Assembly (NCBI GenBank): GCA_030267565.1
Contig: BRXU01000040.1
Span: 124,001 to 188,000, forward strand
From: Pleodorina starrii
Taxonomy: Eukaryota; Chlorophyta; Chlorophyceae; Chlamydomonadales; Volvocaceae
Reading direction: 5' to 3'
Length of the DNA: 64,000 bases
Shown: positions 46,746-60,418 of the stretch, piece by piece
Layout: each line of letters begins with the position of its first letter
Position numbering within the stretch: position 1 is the stretch's first letter
Made by a program: the position numbers and the translations under genes
The notes under the pieces: generated by a model
Seen by the model: the letters and a program-made list of their open reading frames with translations, nothing else
The model's database searches: none
Told to the model about the DNA's origin: nothing

Positions 46746-46857
46746 AGTACAGACGTATATAGTTCCACTTTTGCACTTGTCGGGGGTCTGGACAGCTCAG
46801 TATGTCTGAGATGTTGTCAGTTGGCTTTCGGTTGAAGGTTCCTACTGCTCCAGGGGA

Positions 46858-46942
46858 GTCGTCATCGTATAGTGGTCAGTATCCCCGCCTGTCAACAGAT
46901 CACCGCCCGCGGGAGGCCGGGGTTCGATTCCCCGTGACGGCG
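46858..46942 (+). tRNA. tRNA-Asp(GTC), copy 10
   Basis: Intact with intron; first copy after the TIR insertion. Confidence 0.94.
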
Positions 46943-47103
46943 TGTTACCTTTTTGCCTGAGTTGTATTGTGCCTGCTCAATGTTGCTACACAGTCTATCT
47001 AGGTCTCACTCTATTCATTAGCAGCAAAGGTTTTTAGCGCGGATGATTAGATGCAACGCTGGCAACAACGTAGGAAGACCTCGTGTCTCATGTAGGGTAT
47101 TGT

Positions 47104-47174
47104 GCGCCATTAGTCTAGTAGCAGGATACTCGCCTCCCACGCGAGCGGCCCGGGTGCAAATCCCGGATGGCGCA
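47104..47174 (+). tRNA. tRNA-Gly(CCC), copy 10, intact
   Basis: 71 nt, canonical T-arm CCGGG-TGCAAAT-CCCGG; first of the right-hand canonical block. Confidence 0.93.
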
Positions 47175-48041
47175 GAATAATCTTTGCAACTTGTTGAGGA
47201 CAATTTGGAATACTTGTCTCGCACCATACGACCTCAGCTCAGGTCGGCGTTATTCCTTGCCCGCAACACAAGAGCAAGAAGATAGAGATGAAGAACTTCA
47301 TTCGTTGCCAACCTATCGTGGCTGCCTTGGGCGGCGGGGTTGCTAGTTTCTACCGTGTCATCACCACTCCACCCATCGATGTGCCTGCCCACCCCGCTAT
47401 ATATCCCAGTCTCCATCCTCCTCCATTCCCCCTCACTTGCCCCCTGATGCCTGCTGCTGCTGCCTCTGCTGCCGCCCTCATCACTGCCCTGACCTCCGCT
47501 CATGACCGCGCGGCGGCCCTGCTTTCACGGGCTTTTGGATGGTCATCCTGGCTAGGGCTGGTGCTGCGGTGCATGGCTGCCTGACAGTAAATATGTAGCG
47601 CACACTCCAAACCACATTATTTAATTATGCAACTCTGCCTGGATTTCGTGTTCATAATTACTTGATCATGCACAAAAACATCTCGATGAGGGTACGCACG
47701 GTACGTAACAGCGATCAGGCCTTGAGCCCACCTGACCGACCGTACCATACGTATTGCACCACAGTTGCTGAGCGCTTGGTGTCCCTCCTTCTCCCCCATT
47801 GAGATGGCATGCCACAATCTGCAGCACCTCATCACGATGGCCATGCCATCGTGCGTGTCTAAGCCATCTGCACCCCCGCCTTTATTTCCGGTGGGCTTTC
47901 CGGACTGCACACCACATACAGCTAGCATCAATTTGGCCATATATAGTTCCACTTTTGCACTTGTTGGGGGTCTGGACAGCTCAGTATGTCTGAGATGTTG
48001 TCAGTTGGCTTTCGGTTGAAGGTTCCTACTGCTCCAGGGGA

Positions 48042-48126
48042 GTCGTCATCGTATAGTGGTCAGTATCCCCGCCTGTCAACAGATCACCGCCCGCGGGAGG
48101 CCGGGGTTCGATTCCCCGTGACGGCG
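48042..48126 (+). tRNA. tRNA-Asp(GTC), copy 11
   Basis: Intact with intron. Confidence 0.94.
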
Positions 48127-48287
48127 TGTTACCTTTTTGCCTGAGTTGTATTGTGCCTGCTCAATGTTGCTACACAGTCTATCTAGGTCTCACTCTATTC
48201 ATTAGCAGCAAAGGTTTTTAGCGCGGATGATTAGATGCAACGCTGGCAACAACGTAGGAAGACCTCGTGTCTCATGTAGGGTATTGT

Positions 48288-48358
48288 GCGCCATTAGTCT
48301 AGTAGCAGGATACTCGCCTCCCACGCGAGCGGCCCGGGTGCAAATCCCGGATGGCGCA
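48288..48358 (+). tRNA. tRNA-Gly(CCC), copy 11, intact
   Basis: Canonical 71-nt copy. Confidence 0.93.
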
Positions 48359-49225
48359 GAATAATCTTTGCAACTTGTTGAGGACAATTTGGAATACTTG
48401 TCTCGCACCATACGACCTCAGCTCAGGTCGGCGTTATTCCTTGCCCGCAACACAAGAGCAAGAAGATAGAGATGAAGAACTTCATTCGTTGCCAACCTAT
48501 CGTGGCTGCCTTGGGCGGCGGGGTTGCTAGTTTCTACCGTGTCATCACCACTCCACCCATCGATGTGCCTGCCCACCCCGCTATATATCCCAGTCTCCAT
48601 CCTCCTCCATTCCCCCTCACTTGCCCCCTGATGCCTGCTGCTGCTGCCTCTGCTGCCGCCCTCATCACTGCCCTGACCTCCGCTCATGACCGCGCGGCGG
48701 CCCTGCTTTCACGGGCTTTTGGATGGTCATCCTGGCTAGGGCTGGTGCTGCGGTGCATGGCTGCCTGACAGTAAATATGTAGCGCACACTCCAAACCACA
48801 TTATTTAATTATGCAACTCTGCCTGGATTTCGTGTTCATAATTACTTGATCATGCACAAAAACATCTCGATGAGGGTACGCACGGTACGTAACAGCGATC
48901 AGGCCTTGAGCCCACCTGACCGACCGTACCATACGTATTGCACCACAGTTGCTGAGCGCTTGGTGTCCCTCCTTCTCCCCCATTGAGATGGCATGCCACA
49001 ATCTGCAGCACCTCATCACGATGGCCATGCCATCGTGCGTGTCTAAGCCATCTGCACCCCCGCCTTTATTTCCGGTGGGCTTTCCGGACTGCACACCACA
49101 TACAGCTAGCATCAATTTGGCCATATATAGTTCCACTTTTGCACTTGTCGGGGGTCTGGACAGCTCAGTATGTCTGAGATGTTGTCAGTTGGCTTTCGGT
49201 TGAAGGTTCCAACTGCTCCAGGGGA

Positions 49226-49310
49226 GTCGTCATCGTATAGTGGTCAGTATCCCCGCCTGTCAACAGATCACCGCCCGCGGGAGGCCGGGGTTCGATTCCC
49301 CGTGACGGCG
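49226..49310 (+). tRNA. tRNA-Asp(GTC), copy 12
   Basis: Intact with intron. Confidence 0.94.
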
Positions 49311-49457
49311 TGTTACCTTTTTGCCTGAGTTGTATTGTGCCTGCTCAATGTTGCTACACAGTCTATCTAGGTCTCACTCTATTCATTAGCAGCAAAGGTT
49401 TTTAGCGCGGATGATTAGATGCAACGCTGGCAATAACATAGGAAGACTTCGTGTCTC

Positions 49458-49521
49458 TAGTCTAGTAGCAGGATACTCGCCTCCCACGCGAGCGGCCCGG
49501 GTGCAAATCCCGGATGGCGCA
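49458..49521 (+). pseudogene. tRNA-Gly(CCC) pseudogene, copy 12, 5' end deleted
   Basis: A 21-bp deletion removes the upstream flank and the first acceptor strand (GCGCCAT), leaving the D-arm onward. It accounts for the short 1163-bp period of this unit. Confidence 0.92.
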
Positions 49522-50388
49522 GAATAATCTTTGCAACTTGTTGAGGACAATTTGGAATACTTGTCTCGCACCATACGACCTCAGCTCAGGTCGGCGTTAT
49601 TCCTTGCCCGCAACACAAGAGCAAGAAGATAGAGATGAAGAACTTCATTCGTTGCCAACCTATCGTGGCTGCCTTGGGCGGCGGGGTTGCTAGTTTCTAC
49701 CGTGTCGTCACCACTCCACCCATCGATGTGCCTGCCCACCCCGCTATATATCCCAGTCTCCATCCTCCTCCATTCCCCCTCACTTGCCCCCTGATGCCTG
49801 CTGCTGCTGCCTCTGCTGCCGCCCTCATCACTGCCCTGACCTCCGCTCATGACCGCGCGGCGGCCCTGCTTTCACGGGCTTTTGGATGGTCATCCTGGCT
49901 AGGGCTGGTGCTGCGGTGCATGGCTGCCTGACAGTAAATATGTAGCGCACACTCCAAACCACATTATTTAATTATGCAACTCTGCCTGGATTTCGTGTTC
50001 ATAATTACTTGATCATGCACAAAAACATCTCGATGAGGGTACGCACGGTACGTAACAGCGATCAGGCCTTGAGCCCACCTGACCGACCGTACCATACGTA
50101 TTGCACCACAGTTGCTGAGCGCTTGGTGTCCCTCCTTCTCCCCCATTGAGATGGCATGCCACAATCTGCAGCACCTCATCACGATGGCCATGCCATCGTG
50201 CGTGTCTAAGCCATCTGCACCCCCGCCTTTATTTCCGGTGGGCTTTCCGGACTGCACACCACATACAGCTAGCATCAATTTGGCCATATATAGTTCCACT
50301 TTTGCACTTGTTGGGGGTTTGGACAGCTCAGTATGTCTGAGATGTTGTCAGTTGGCTTTCGGTTGAAGCTTCCAACTGCTCCAGGGGA

Positions 50389-50473
50389 GTCGTCATCGTA
50401 TAGTGGTCAGTATCCCCGCCTGTCAACAGATCACCGCCCGCGGGAGGCCGGGGTTCGATTCCCCGTGACGGCG
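50389..50473 (+). tRNA. tRNA-Asp(GTC), copy 13
   Basis: Intact with intron. Confidence 0.94.
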
Positions 50474-50634
50474 TGTTACCTTTTTGCCTGAGTTGTATTG
50501 TGCCTGCTCAATGTTGCTACACAGTCTATCTAGGTCTCACTCTATTCATTAGCAGCAAAGGTTTTTAGCGCGGATGATTAGATGCAACGCTGGCAACAAC
50601 GTAGGAAGACCTCGTGTCTCATGTAGGGTATTGT

Positions 50635-50705
50635 GCGCCATTAGTCTAGTAGCAGGATACTCGCCTCCCACGCGAGCGGCCCGGGTGCAAATCCCGGATG
50701 GCGCA
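50635..50705 (+). tRNA. tRNA-Gly(CCC), copy 13, intact
   Basis: Canonical 71-nt copy. Confidence 0.93.
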
Positions 50706-51586
50706 GAATAATCTTTGCAACTTGTTGAGGACAATTTGGAATACTTGTCTCGCACCATACGACCTCAGCTCAGGTCGGCGTTATTCCTTGCCCGCAACAC
50801 AAGAGCAAGAAGATAGAGATGAAGAACTTCATTCGTTGCCAACCTATCGTGGCTGCCTTGGGCGGCGGGGTTGCTAGTTTCTACCGTGTCGTCACCACTC
50901 CACCCATCGATGTGCCCCTGCCCACCCCCTGCCCACCCCGATATATATCCCAGTCTCCATCCTCCTCCATTCCCCCTCACTGCCCCTCTGCTGCCTGCTG
51001 CTGCTGCCTCTGCTGCCGCCCTCATCACTGCCCTGACCTCCACTCATGACCGTGCGGCGGCCCTGCTTTCACGGGCTTTTGGATGGTCATCCTGGCTAGG
51101 GCTGGTGCTGCGGTGCATGGCTGCCTGACAGTAAATATGTAGCGCACACTCCAAACCACATTATTTAATTGTGCAACTCTGCCTGGATTTCGTGTTCATA
51201 ATTACTTGATCATGCACAAAAACATCTCGATGAGGGTACGCACGGTACGTAACAGCGATCAGGCCTTGAGCCCACCTGACCGACCGTACCATACGTATTG
51301 CACCACAGTTGCTGAGCGCTTGGTGTCCCTCCTTCTCCCCCATTGAGATGGCATGCCACAATCTGCAGCACCTCATCACGATGGCCATGCCATCGTGCGT
51401 GTCTTAAGCCATCTGCACCCCCGCCTTTATTTCCGGTGGGCTTTCCGGACTGCACACCACATACAGCTAGCATCAATTTGGCCATATATAGTTACACTTT
51501 TGCACTTGTCGGGGGTCTGGACAGCTCAGTATGTCTGAGATGTTGTCAGTTGGCTTTCGGTTGAAGGTTCCAACTGCTCCAGGGGA

Positions 51587-51671
51587 GTCGTCATCGTATA
51601 GTGGTCAGTATCCCCGCCTGTCAACAGATCACCGCCCGCGGGAGGCCGGGGTTCGATTCCCCGTGACGGCG
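51587..51671 (+). tRNA. tRNA-Asp(GTC), copy 14
   Basis: Intact with intron; last before the array junction. Confidence 0.94.
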
Positions 51672-51832
51672 TGTTACCTTTTTGCCTGAGTTGTATTGTG
51701 CCTGCTCAATGTTGCTACACAGTCTATCTAGGTCTCACTCTATTCATTAGCAGCAAAGGTTTTTAGCGCGGATGATTAGATGCAACGCTGGCAACAACGT
51801 AGGAAGACCTCGTGTCTCATGTAGGGTATTGT

Positions 51833-51903
51833 GCGCCATTAGTCTAGTAGCAGGATACTCGCCTCCCACGCGAGCGGCCCGGGTGCAAATCCCGGATGGC
51901 GCA
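51833..51903 (+). tRNA. tRNA-Gly(CCC), copy 14, intact
   Basis: Canonical 71-nt copy; last before the array junction. Confidence 0.93.
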
Positions 51904-52456
51904 GAATAATCTTTGCAACTTGTTGAGGACAATTTGGAATACTTGTCTCGCACCATACGACCTCAGCTCAGGTCGGCGTTATTCCTTGCCCGCAACACAA
52001 GAGCAAGAAGATAGAGATGAAGAACTTCATTCGTTGCCAACCTATCGTGGCTGCCTTGGGCGGCGGGGTTGCTAGTTTCTACCGTGTCGTCACCACTCCA
52101 CCCATCGATGTGCTGGTGCCCCTGCCCACCCCCTGCCCACCCCGATATATATCCCAGTCTCCATCCTCCTCCATTCCCCCTCACTGCCCCTCTGCTGCCT
52201 GCTGCTGCTGCCTCTGCTGCCGCCCTCATCACTGCCCTGACCTCCACTCATGACCGCGCGGCGGCCCTGCTTTCACGGGCTTTTGGATGGTCATCCTGGC
52301 TAGGGCTGGTGCTGCGGTGCATGGCTGCCTGACAGTAAATATGTAGCGCACACTCCAAACCACATTATTTAATTGTGCAACTCTGCCTGGATTTCGTGTT
52401 CATAATTACTTGATCATGCACAAAAACATCTCGATGAGGGTACGCACGGTACGTAG

Positions 52457-52707
52457 TCCAAAATACGCTCGACCATGTAGAGGGGCGCTTCGTCCAGCCA
52501 GTCTACAGGTGGCGGTCCTGCAGGTTCATCAGAGGCCTCAACAGCAAGGGTGTCGTCAACCGAGGGCTCCGTTCCCGGCTTGCTCCAATAAGGGCACAAA
52601 AGCGACACATGAAAAGTGGGGTGAATGCGCAAAGAAGTTGGAAGGACTAGCTCTGCTGCGGCCTGCCCGACCATGCGCTTCACAGGGAAGGCCCCATATT
52701 CATCCAT
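52457..52707 (-). pseudogene. Chromodomain ORF truncated at the array junction
   Basis: Begins like the other copies ([11 protein letters not shown]) but loses everything after VERILDY, where sequence switches to the tRNA unit; the frame then reads a short unrelated tail. Confidence 0.9.
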
Positions 52708-52766
52708 GTGATACTACAATTATCCCCCCTCAGCAGGGAGCGTCCCCGCACCCGAAGTCCGGGACA

Positions 52767-52858
52767 GGACTCGAACCCTCACGGGGTAGTCTTGGAGCCT
52801 GTCACCTCCCAAGAACTAAGCACCGCCCGCTATCCAAGTAGTTAGGGGGATTCGAACC
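52767..52858 (-). promoter_or_regulatory. Two B-box-like motifs in the chromovirus leader (representative unit)
   Basis: On the minus strand GGTTCGAATCC (52858-52848) and GGTTCGAGTCC (52777-52767) both fit the TFIIIC B-box consensus GGTTCGANTCC. They recur every 963 bp, some with one change (for example AGTTCGAGTCC near 59517 and 60477). Confidence 0.45.
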
Positions 52859-52870
52859 CATACGGGGTCT

Positions 52871-52883
52871 GGTCTCGATACCA
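52871..52883 (-). other. Primer-binding site (representative unit)
   Basis: Minus-strand TGGTATCGAGACC lies 2 nt inside the LTR edge. It resembles the initiator-Met tRNA PBS (TGGTATCAGAGCC). Confidence 0.7.
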
Positions 52884-52885
52884 CT

Positions 52886-53219
52886 TGTTGTATCACGCCC
52901 ACTTGTGGTGGTAGTGAAAACTACCGGTTAGTGATTGAGAGAGGGTAAAGACACCCGACGAAGGAAGACGTACGGAAATCCGTAGAAAGCCGCAGATCCT
53001 CCAACGTAGCGTAAGTACGCAGAATGGCCAAAATATGTAACAAGTGTTACACAGAATAATCACCAACCGATGAAGTCCAACCCAAGTGGGTCTACCAGTG
53101 GCAAGTGCCACGACTACGACAAGTCGTCGTAATCCCAGGTGTCTGTGTCCGGCACACAGCACCGCCCTTAGCCAGTGCTAGGGTAAAATACAAGGTAATA
53201 CAACAGGAGAGATACAACA
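52886..53219 (-). repeat. Chromovirus LTR 1
   Basis: 334 bp bounded by inverted TGTTGTATC / GATACAACA ends. The ORF stop codon and polypurine tract abut its minus-strand 5' edge. Confidence 0.92.
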
Positions 53220-53220
53220 A

Positions 53221-53670
53221 CTATCCCCCCTCAGGACGCTGAGTCCCCGCAGCGTGACGGGACAAGGCCTGAATCCGCTCAAGTTCGGGTTTCAGGTCAG
53301 GAGTGAAGTTGACTGCAGGCTCCCAGCTGTTGTGCTCAGAAGAGTAACCGGCCCATTTGACCAGGTATTCGTGCACGATTCGCTTCCGACGACCTTTGCC
53401 AACGCACCGGCCGTGGTAGTCCAAAATACGCTCGACCATGTAGAGGGGCGCTTCGTCCAGCCAGTCTACAGGTGGCGGTCCTGCAGGTTCATCAGAGGCC
53501 TCAACAGCAAGGGTGTCGTCAACCGAGGGCTCCGTTCCCGGCTTGCTCCAATAAGGGCACAAAAGCGACACATGAAAAGTGGGGTGAATGCGCAAAGAAG
53601 TTGGAAGGACTAGCTCTGCTGCGGCCTGCCCGACCATGCGCTTCACAGGGAAGGCCCCATATTCATCCAT
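53221..53670 (-). CDS. Integrase tail plus chromodomain ORF, copy 1
   Basis: 149 codons. Residues ~5-45 match the end of a Ty3/gypsy integrase ([24 protein letters not shown]). Residues ~78-130 form a chromodomain (VERILDY...[19 protein letters not shown]) with aromatic residues in the positions that form the methyl-lysine cage in HP1-type domains. Chromodomains of this type direct chromovirus integration to marked chromatin. The polymerase, RNase H and catalytic integrase domains are missing, so the start ATG was created or exposed by the internal deletion. Copy features: [23 protein letters not shown]. Confidence 0.8.
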   Translation of the reverse strand: MDEYGAFPVKRMVGQAAAELVLPTSLRIHPTFHVSLLCPYWSKPGTEPSVDDTLAVEASDEPAGPPPVDWLDEAPLYMVERILDYHGRCVGKGRRKRIVHEYLVKWAGYSSEHNSWEPAVNFTPDLKPELERIQALSRHAAGTQRPEGG

Positions 53671-53848
53671 GTGATACTACAATTATCCCCCCTCAGCAGG
53701 GAGCGTCCCCGCACCCGAAGTCCGGGACAGGACTCGAACCCTCACGGGGTAGTCTTGGAGCCTGTCACCTCCCAAGAACTAAGCACCGCCCGCTATCCAA
53801 GTAGTTAGGGGGATTCGAACCCATACGGGGTCTGGTCTCGATACCACT

Positions 53849-54182
53849 TGTTGTATCACGCCCACTTGTGGTGGTAGTGAAAACTACCGGTTAGTGATTG
53901 AGAGAGGGTAAAGACACCCGACGAAGGAAGACGTACGGAAATCCGTAGAAAGCCGCAGATCCTCCAACGTAGCGTAAGTACGCAGAATGGCCAAAATATG
54001 TAACAAGTGTTACACAGAATAATCACCAACCGATGAAGTCCAACCCAAGTGGGTCTACCAGTGGCAAGTGCCACGACTACGACAAGTCGTCGTAATCCCA
54101 GGTGTCTGTGTCCGGCACACAGCACCGCCCTTAGCCAGTGCTAGGGTAAAATACAAGGTAATACAACAGGAGAGATACAACA
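53849..54182 (-). repeat. Chromovirus LTR 2
   Basis: Same boundaries and length as LTR 1. Confidence 0.92.
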
Positions 54183-54183
54183 A

Positions 54184-54633
54184 CTATCCCCCCTCAGGAC
54201 GCTGAGTCCCCGCAGCGTGACGGGACAAGGCCTGAATCCGCTCAAGTTCGGGTTTCAGGTCAGGAGTGAAGTTGACTGCAGGCTCCCAGCTGTTGTGCTC
54301 AGAAGAGTAACCGGCCCATTTGACCAGGTATTCGTGCACGATTCGCTTCCGACGACCTTTGCCAACGCACCGGCCGTGGTAGTCCAAAATACGCTCGACC
54401 ATGTAGAGGGGCGCTTCGTCCAGCCAGTCTACAGGTGGCGGTCCTGCAGGTTCATCAGAGGCCTCAACAGCAAGGGTGTCGTCAACCGAGGGCTCCGTTC
54501 CCGGCTTGCTCCAATAAGGGCACAAAAGCGACACATGAAAAGTGGGGTGAATGCGCAAAGAAGTTGGAAGGACTAGCTCTGCTGCGGCCTGCCCGACCAT
54601 GCGCTTCACAGGGAAGGCCCCATATTCATCCAT
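54184..54633 (-). CDS. Chromodomain ORF, copy 2
   Basis: Protein identical to copy 1. Confidence 0.8.
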   Translation of the reverse strand: MDEYGAFPVKRMVGQAAAELVLPTSLRIHPTFHVSLLCPYWSKPGTEPSVDDTLAVEASDEPAGPPPVDWLDEAPLYMVERILDYHGRCVGKGRRKRIVHEYLVKWAGYSSEHNSWEPAVNFTPDLKPELERIQALSRHAAGTQRPEGG

Positions 54634-54811
54634 GTGATACTACAATTATCCCCCCTCAGCAGGGAGCGTCCCCGCACCCGAAGTCCGGGACAGGACTCGA
54701 ACCCTCACGGGGTAGTCTTGGAGCCTGTCACCTCCCAAGAACTAAGCACCGCCCGCTATCCAAGTAGTTAGGGGGAATCGAACCCATACGGGGTCTGGTC
54801 TCGATACCACT

Positions 54812-55145
54812 TGTTGTATCACGCCCACTTGTGGTGGTAGTGAAAACTACCGGTTAGTGATTGAGAGAGGGTAAAGACACCCGACGAAGGAAGACGTACG
54901 GAAATCCGTAGAAAGCCGCAGATCCTCCAACGTAGCGTAAGTACGCAGAATGGCCAAAATATGTAACAAGTGTTACACAGAATAATCACCAACCGATGAA
55001 GTCCAACCCAAGTGGGTCTACCAGTGGCAAGTGCCACGACTACGACAAGTCGTCGTAATCCCAGGTGTCTGTGTCCGGCACACAGCACCGCCCTTAGCCA
55101 GTGCTAGGGTAAAATACAAGGTAATACAACAGGAGAGATACAACA
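54812..55145 (-). repeat. Chromovirus LTR 3
   Basis: Intact TGTTGTATC/GATACAACA ends. Confidence 0.92.
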
Positions 55146-55146
55146 A

Positions 55147-55602
<456 letters not shown>

Positions 55603-55775
55603 CTACAATTATCCCCCCTCAGCAGGGAGCGTCCCCGCACCCGAAGTCCGGGACAGAATTCGAACCCTCACGGGGTAGTCTTGGAGCCTGTCACCTCCCA
55701 AGAACTAAGCACCGCCCGCTATCCAAGTGGTTAGGGGGATTCGAACCCATACGGGGGTCTGGTCTCGATACCACT

Positions 55776-56109
55776 TGTTGTATCACGCCCACTTGTGGTG
55801 GTAGTGAAAACTACCGGTTAGTGATTGAGAGAGGGTAAAGACACCCGACGAAGGAAGACGTACGGAAATCCGTAGAAAGCCGCAGATCCTCCAAGGTAGC
55901 GTAAGTACGCAGAATGGCCAAAATATGTAACAAGTGTTACACAGAATAATCACCAACCGATGAAGTCCAACCCAAGTGGGTCTACCAGTGGCAAGTGCCA
56001 CGACTATGACAAGTCGTCGTAATCCCAGGTGTCTATGTCCGGCACACAGCACCGCCCTTAGCCAGTGCTAGGGTAAAATACAAGGTAATACAACAGGAGA
56101 GATACAACA
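55776..56109 (-). repeat. Chromovirus LTR 4
   Basis: Preceded by an extra G, which makes this the single 964-bp unit. Confidence 0.92.
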
Positions 56110-56110
56110 A

Positions 56111-56566
<456 letters not shown>

Positions 56567-56738
56567 CTACAATTATCCCCCCTCAGCAGGGAGCGTCCCC
56601 GCACCCGAAGTCCGGGACAGGACTCGAACCCTCACGGGGTAGTCTTGGAGCCTGTCACCTCCCAAGAACTAAGCACCGCCCGCTATCCAAGTAGTTAGGG
56701 GGATTCGAACCCATACGGGGTCTGGTCTCGATACCACT

Positions 56739-57072
56739 TGTTGTATCACGCCCACTTGTGGTGGTAGTGAAAACTACCGGTTAGTGATTGAGAGAGGGTA
56801 AAGACACCCGACGAAGGAAGACGTACGGAAATCCGTAGAAAGCCGCAGATCCTCTGACGTAGCGTAAGTACGCAGAATGGCCAAAATATGTAACAAGTGT
56901 TACACAGAATAATCACCAACCGATGAAGTCCAACCCAAGTGGGTCTACCAGTGGCAAGTGCCACGACTACGACAAGTCGTCGTAATCCCAGGTGTCTGTG
57001 TCCGGCACACAGCACCGCCCTTAGCCAGTGCTAGGGTAAAATACAAGGTAATACAACAGGAGAGATACAACA
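56739..57072 (-). repeat. Chromovirus LTR 5
   Basis: Carries the CTCTGACGTAGCG variant also seen in LTR 7. Confidence 0.92.
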
Positions 57073-57073
57073 A

Positions 57074-57529
<456 letters not shown>

Positions 57530-57701
57530 CTACAATTATCCCCCCTCAGCAGGGAGCGTCCCCGCACCCGAAATCCGGGACAGGACTCGAACCCTCACGG
57601 GGTAGTCTTGGAGCCTGTCACCTCCCAAGAACTAAGCACCGCCCGCTATCCAAGTGGTTAGGGGGATTCGAACCCATACGGGGTCTGGTCTCGATACCAC
57701 T

Positions 57702-58035
57702 TGTTGTATCACGCCCACTTGTGGTGGTAGTGAAAACTACCGGTTAGTGATTGAGAGAGGGTAAAGACACCCGACGAAGGAAGACGTACGGAAATCCGTA
57801 GAAAGCCGCAGATCCTCCAACGTAGCGTAAGTACGCAGAATGGCCAAAATATGTAACAAGTGTTACACAGAATAATCACCAACCGATGAAGTCCAACCCA
57901 AGTGGGTCTACCAGTGGCAAGTGCCACGACTACGACAAGTCGTCGTAATCCCAGGTGTCTGTGTCCGGCACACAGCACCGCCCTTAGCCAGTGCTAGGGT
58001 AAAATACAAGGTAATACAACAGGAGAGATACAACA
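57702..58035 (-). repeat. Chromovirus LTR 6
   Basis: Intact ends. Confidence 0.92.
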
Positions 58036-58036
58036 A

Positions 58037-58492
<456 letters not shown>

Positions 58493-58664
58493 CTACAATT
58501 ATCCCCCCTCAGCAGGGAGCATCCCCACACCCGAAATCCGGGACAGGACTCGAACCCTCACGGGGTAGTCTTGGAGCCTGTCACCTCCCAAGAACTAAGC
58601 ACCGCCCGCTATCCAAGTGGTTAGGGGGATTCGAACCCATACGGGGTCTAGTCTCGATACCACT

Positions 58665-58998
58665 TGTTGTATCACGCCCACTTGTGGTGGTAGTGAAAAC
58701 TACCGGTTAGTGATTGAGAGAGGGTAAAGACACCCGACGAAGGAAGACGTACGGAAATCCGTAGAAAGCCGCAGATCCTCTGACGTAGCGTAAGTACGCA
58801 GAATGGCCAAAATATGTAACAAGTGTTACACAGAATAATCACCAACCGATGAAGTCCAACCCAAGTGGGTCTACCAGTGGCAAGTGCCACGACTACGACA
58901 AGTCGTCGTAATCCCAGGTGTCTGTGTCCGGCACACAGCACCGCCCTTAGCCAGTGCTAGGGTAAAATACAAGGTAATACAACAGGAGAGATACAACA
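58665..58998 (-). repeat. Chromovirus LTR 7
   Basis: Shares the CTCTGACGTAGCG variant with LTR 5, suggesting multi-unit duplication. Confidence 0.92.
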
Positions 58999-58999
58999 A

Positions 59000-59455
<456 letters not shown>

Positions 59456-59627
59456 CTACAATTATCCCCCCTCAGCAGGGAGCGTCCCCGCACCCGAAGT
59501 CCGGGACAGGACTCGAACTCTCACGGGGTAGTCTTGGAGCCTGTCACCTCCCAAGAACTAAGCACCGCCCGCTATCCAAGTGGTTAGGGGGATTCGAACC
59601 CATACGGGGTCTGGTCTCGATACCACT

Positions 59628-59961
59628 TGTTGTATCACGCCCACTTGTGGTGGTAGTGAAAACTACCGGTTAGTGATTGAGAGAGGGTAAAGACACCCGA
59701 CGAAGGAAGACGTACGGAAATCCGTAGAAAGCCGCAGATCCTCCAACGTAGCATAAGTACGCAGAATGGCCAAAATATGTAACAAGTGTTACACAGAATA
59801 ATCACCAACCGATGAAGTCCAACCCAAGTGGGTCTACCAGTGGCAAGTGCCACGACTACGACAAGTCGTCGTAATCCCAGGTGTCTGTGTCCGGCACACA
59901 GCACCGCCCTTAGCCAGTGCTAGGGTAAAATACAAGGTAATACAACAGGAGAGATACAACA
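59628..59961 (-). repeat. Chromovirus LTR 8
   Basis: First LTR with the GTAGCATAAG variant that marks all later LTRs. Confidence 0.92.
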
Positions 59962-59962
59962 A

Positions 59963-60418
<456 letters not shown>

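Larger units (their letters stand above)
43043..46755. mobile_element. 3.7-kb non-autonomous TIR DNA transposon, TA target duplication
   Basis: Inserted in the array block GGCCATATATAG: left side reads GGCCA-TA-CGTCTGTA, right side TACAGACG-TA-TATAG, so excision restores the unit exactly. Subtracting 3713 + 2 bp from the tRNA-Asp interval 41958-46858 leaves 1185 bp, the normal period. TIRs begin CGTCTGTA and continue imperfectly; both ends then carry CAACACGG/GTGTTGAAG-type subterminal repeats. No transposase was recognised. A minus-strand ORF (43968-43498, 156 codons) overlaps a CG-rich repeat and has no known domain. A TA duplication fits Tc1/mariner-like or similar superfamilies but does not prove one. 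Confidence 0.9.
26513..52455. repeat. Tandem array of ~1.2-kb units carrying tRNA-Asp and tRNA-Gly
   Basis: About 14 head-to-tail units with tRNA-Asp starts at 26806, 28011, 34809, 36014, 37219, 38403, 39590, 40772, 41958, 46858, 48042, 49226, 50389 and 51587. Uninterrupted periods are 1163-1205 bp. The two long gaps (28011-34809 and 41958-46858) are explained by the two insertions listed below. Long units (1205) and short units (~1185) differ mainly by a 19-bp indel in a CCCTGCCCACC stretch. Within each unit the order is tRNA-Asp, TTTTT, ~160 bp, tRNA-Gly, a hairpin CGACCT/AGGTCG, a decayed ORF segment, a block starting TTGCACCACAG, and back to tRNA-Asp. Units are nearly identical, indicating recent amplification or homogenisation. 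Confidence 0.97.

Noticed and set aside
26513..52455. CRISPR-like array
   Set aside because: Units are over 1 kb, contain tRNA genes, and have no short repeat/spacer pattern; the genome is eukaryotic.
52708..52883. tRNA genes in the chromovirus leader, suggested by TTCGAATCC and TTCGAGTCC
   Set aside because: No full cloverleaf can be drawn; only B-box-like motifs are present, reported as such.
53856..54125. 89-codon minus-strand ORF starting MLCAGHRHLG, repeated every 963 bp
   Set aside because: It lies wholly inside the LTR and has no recognisable domain.
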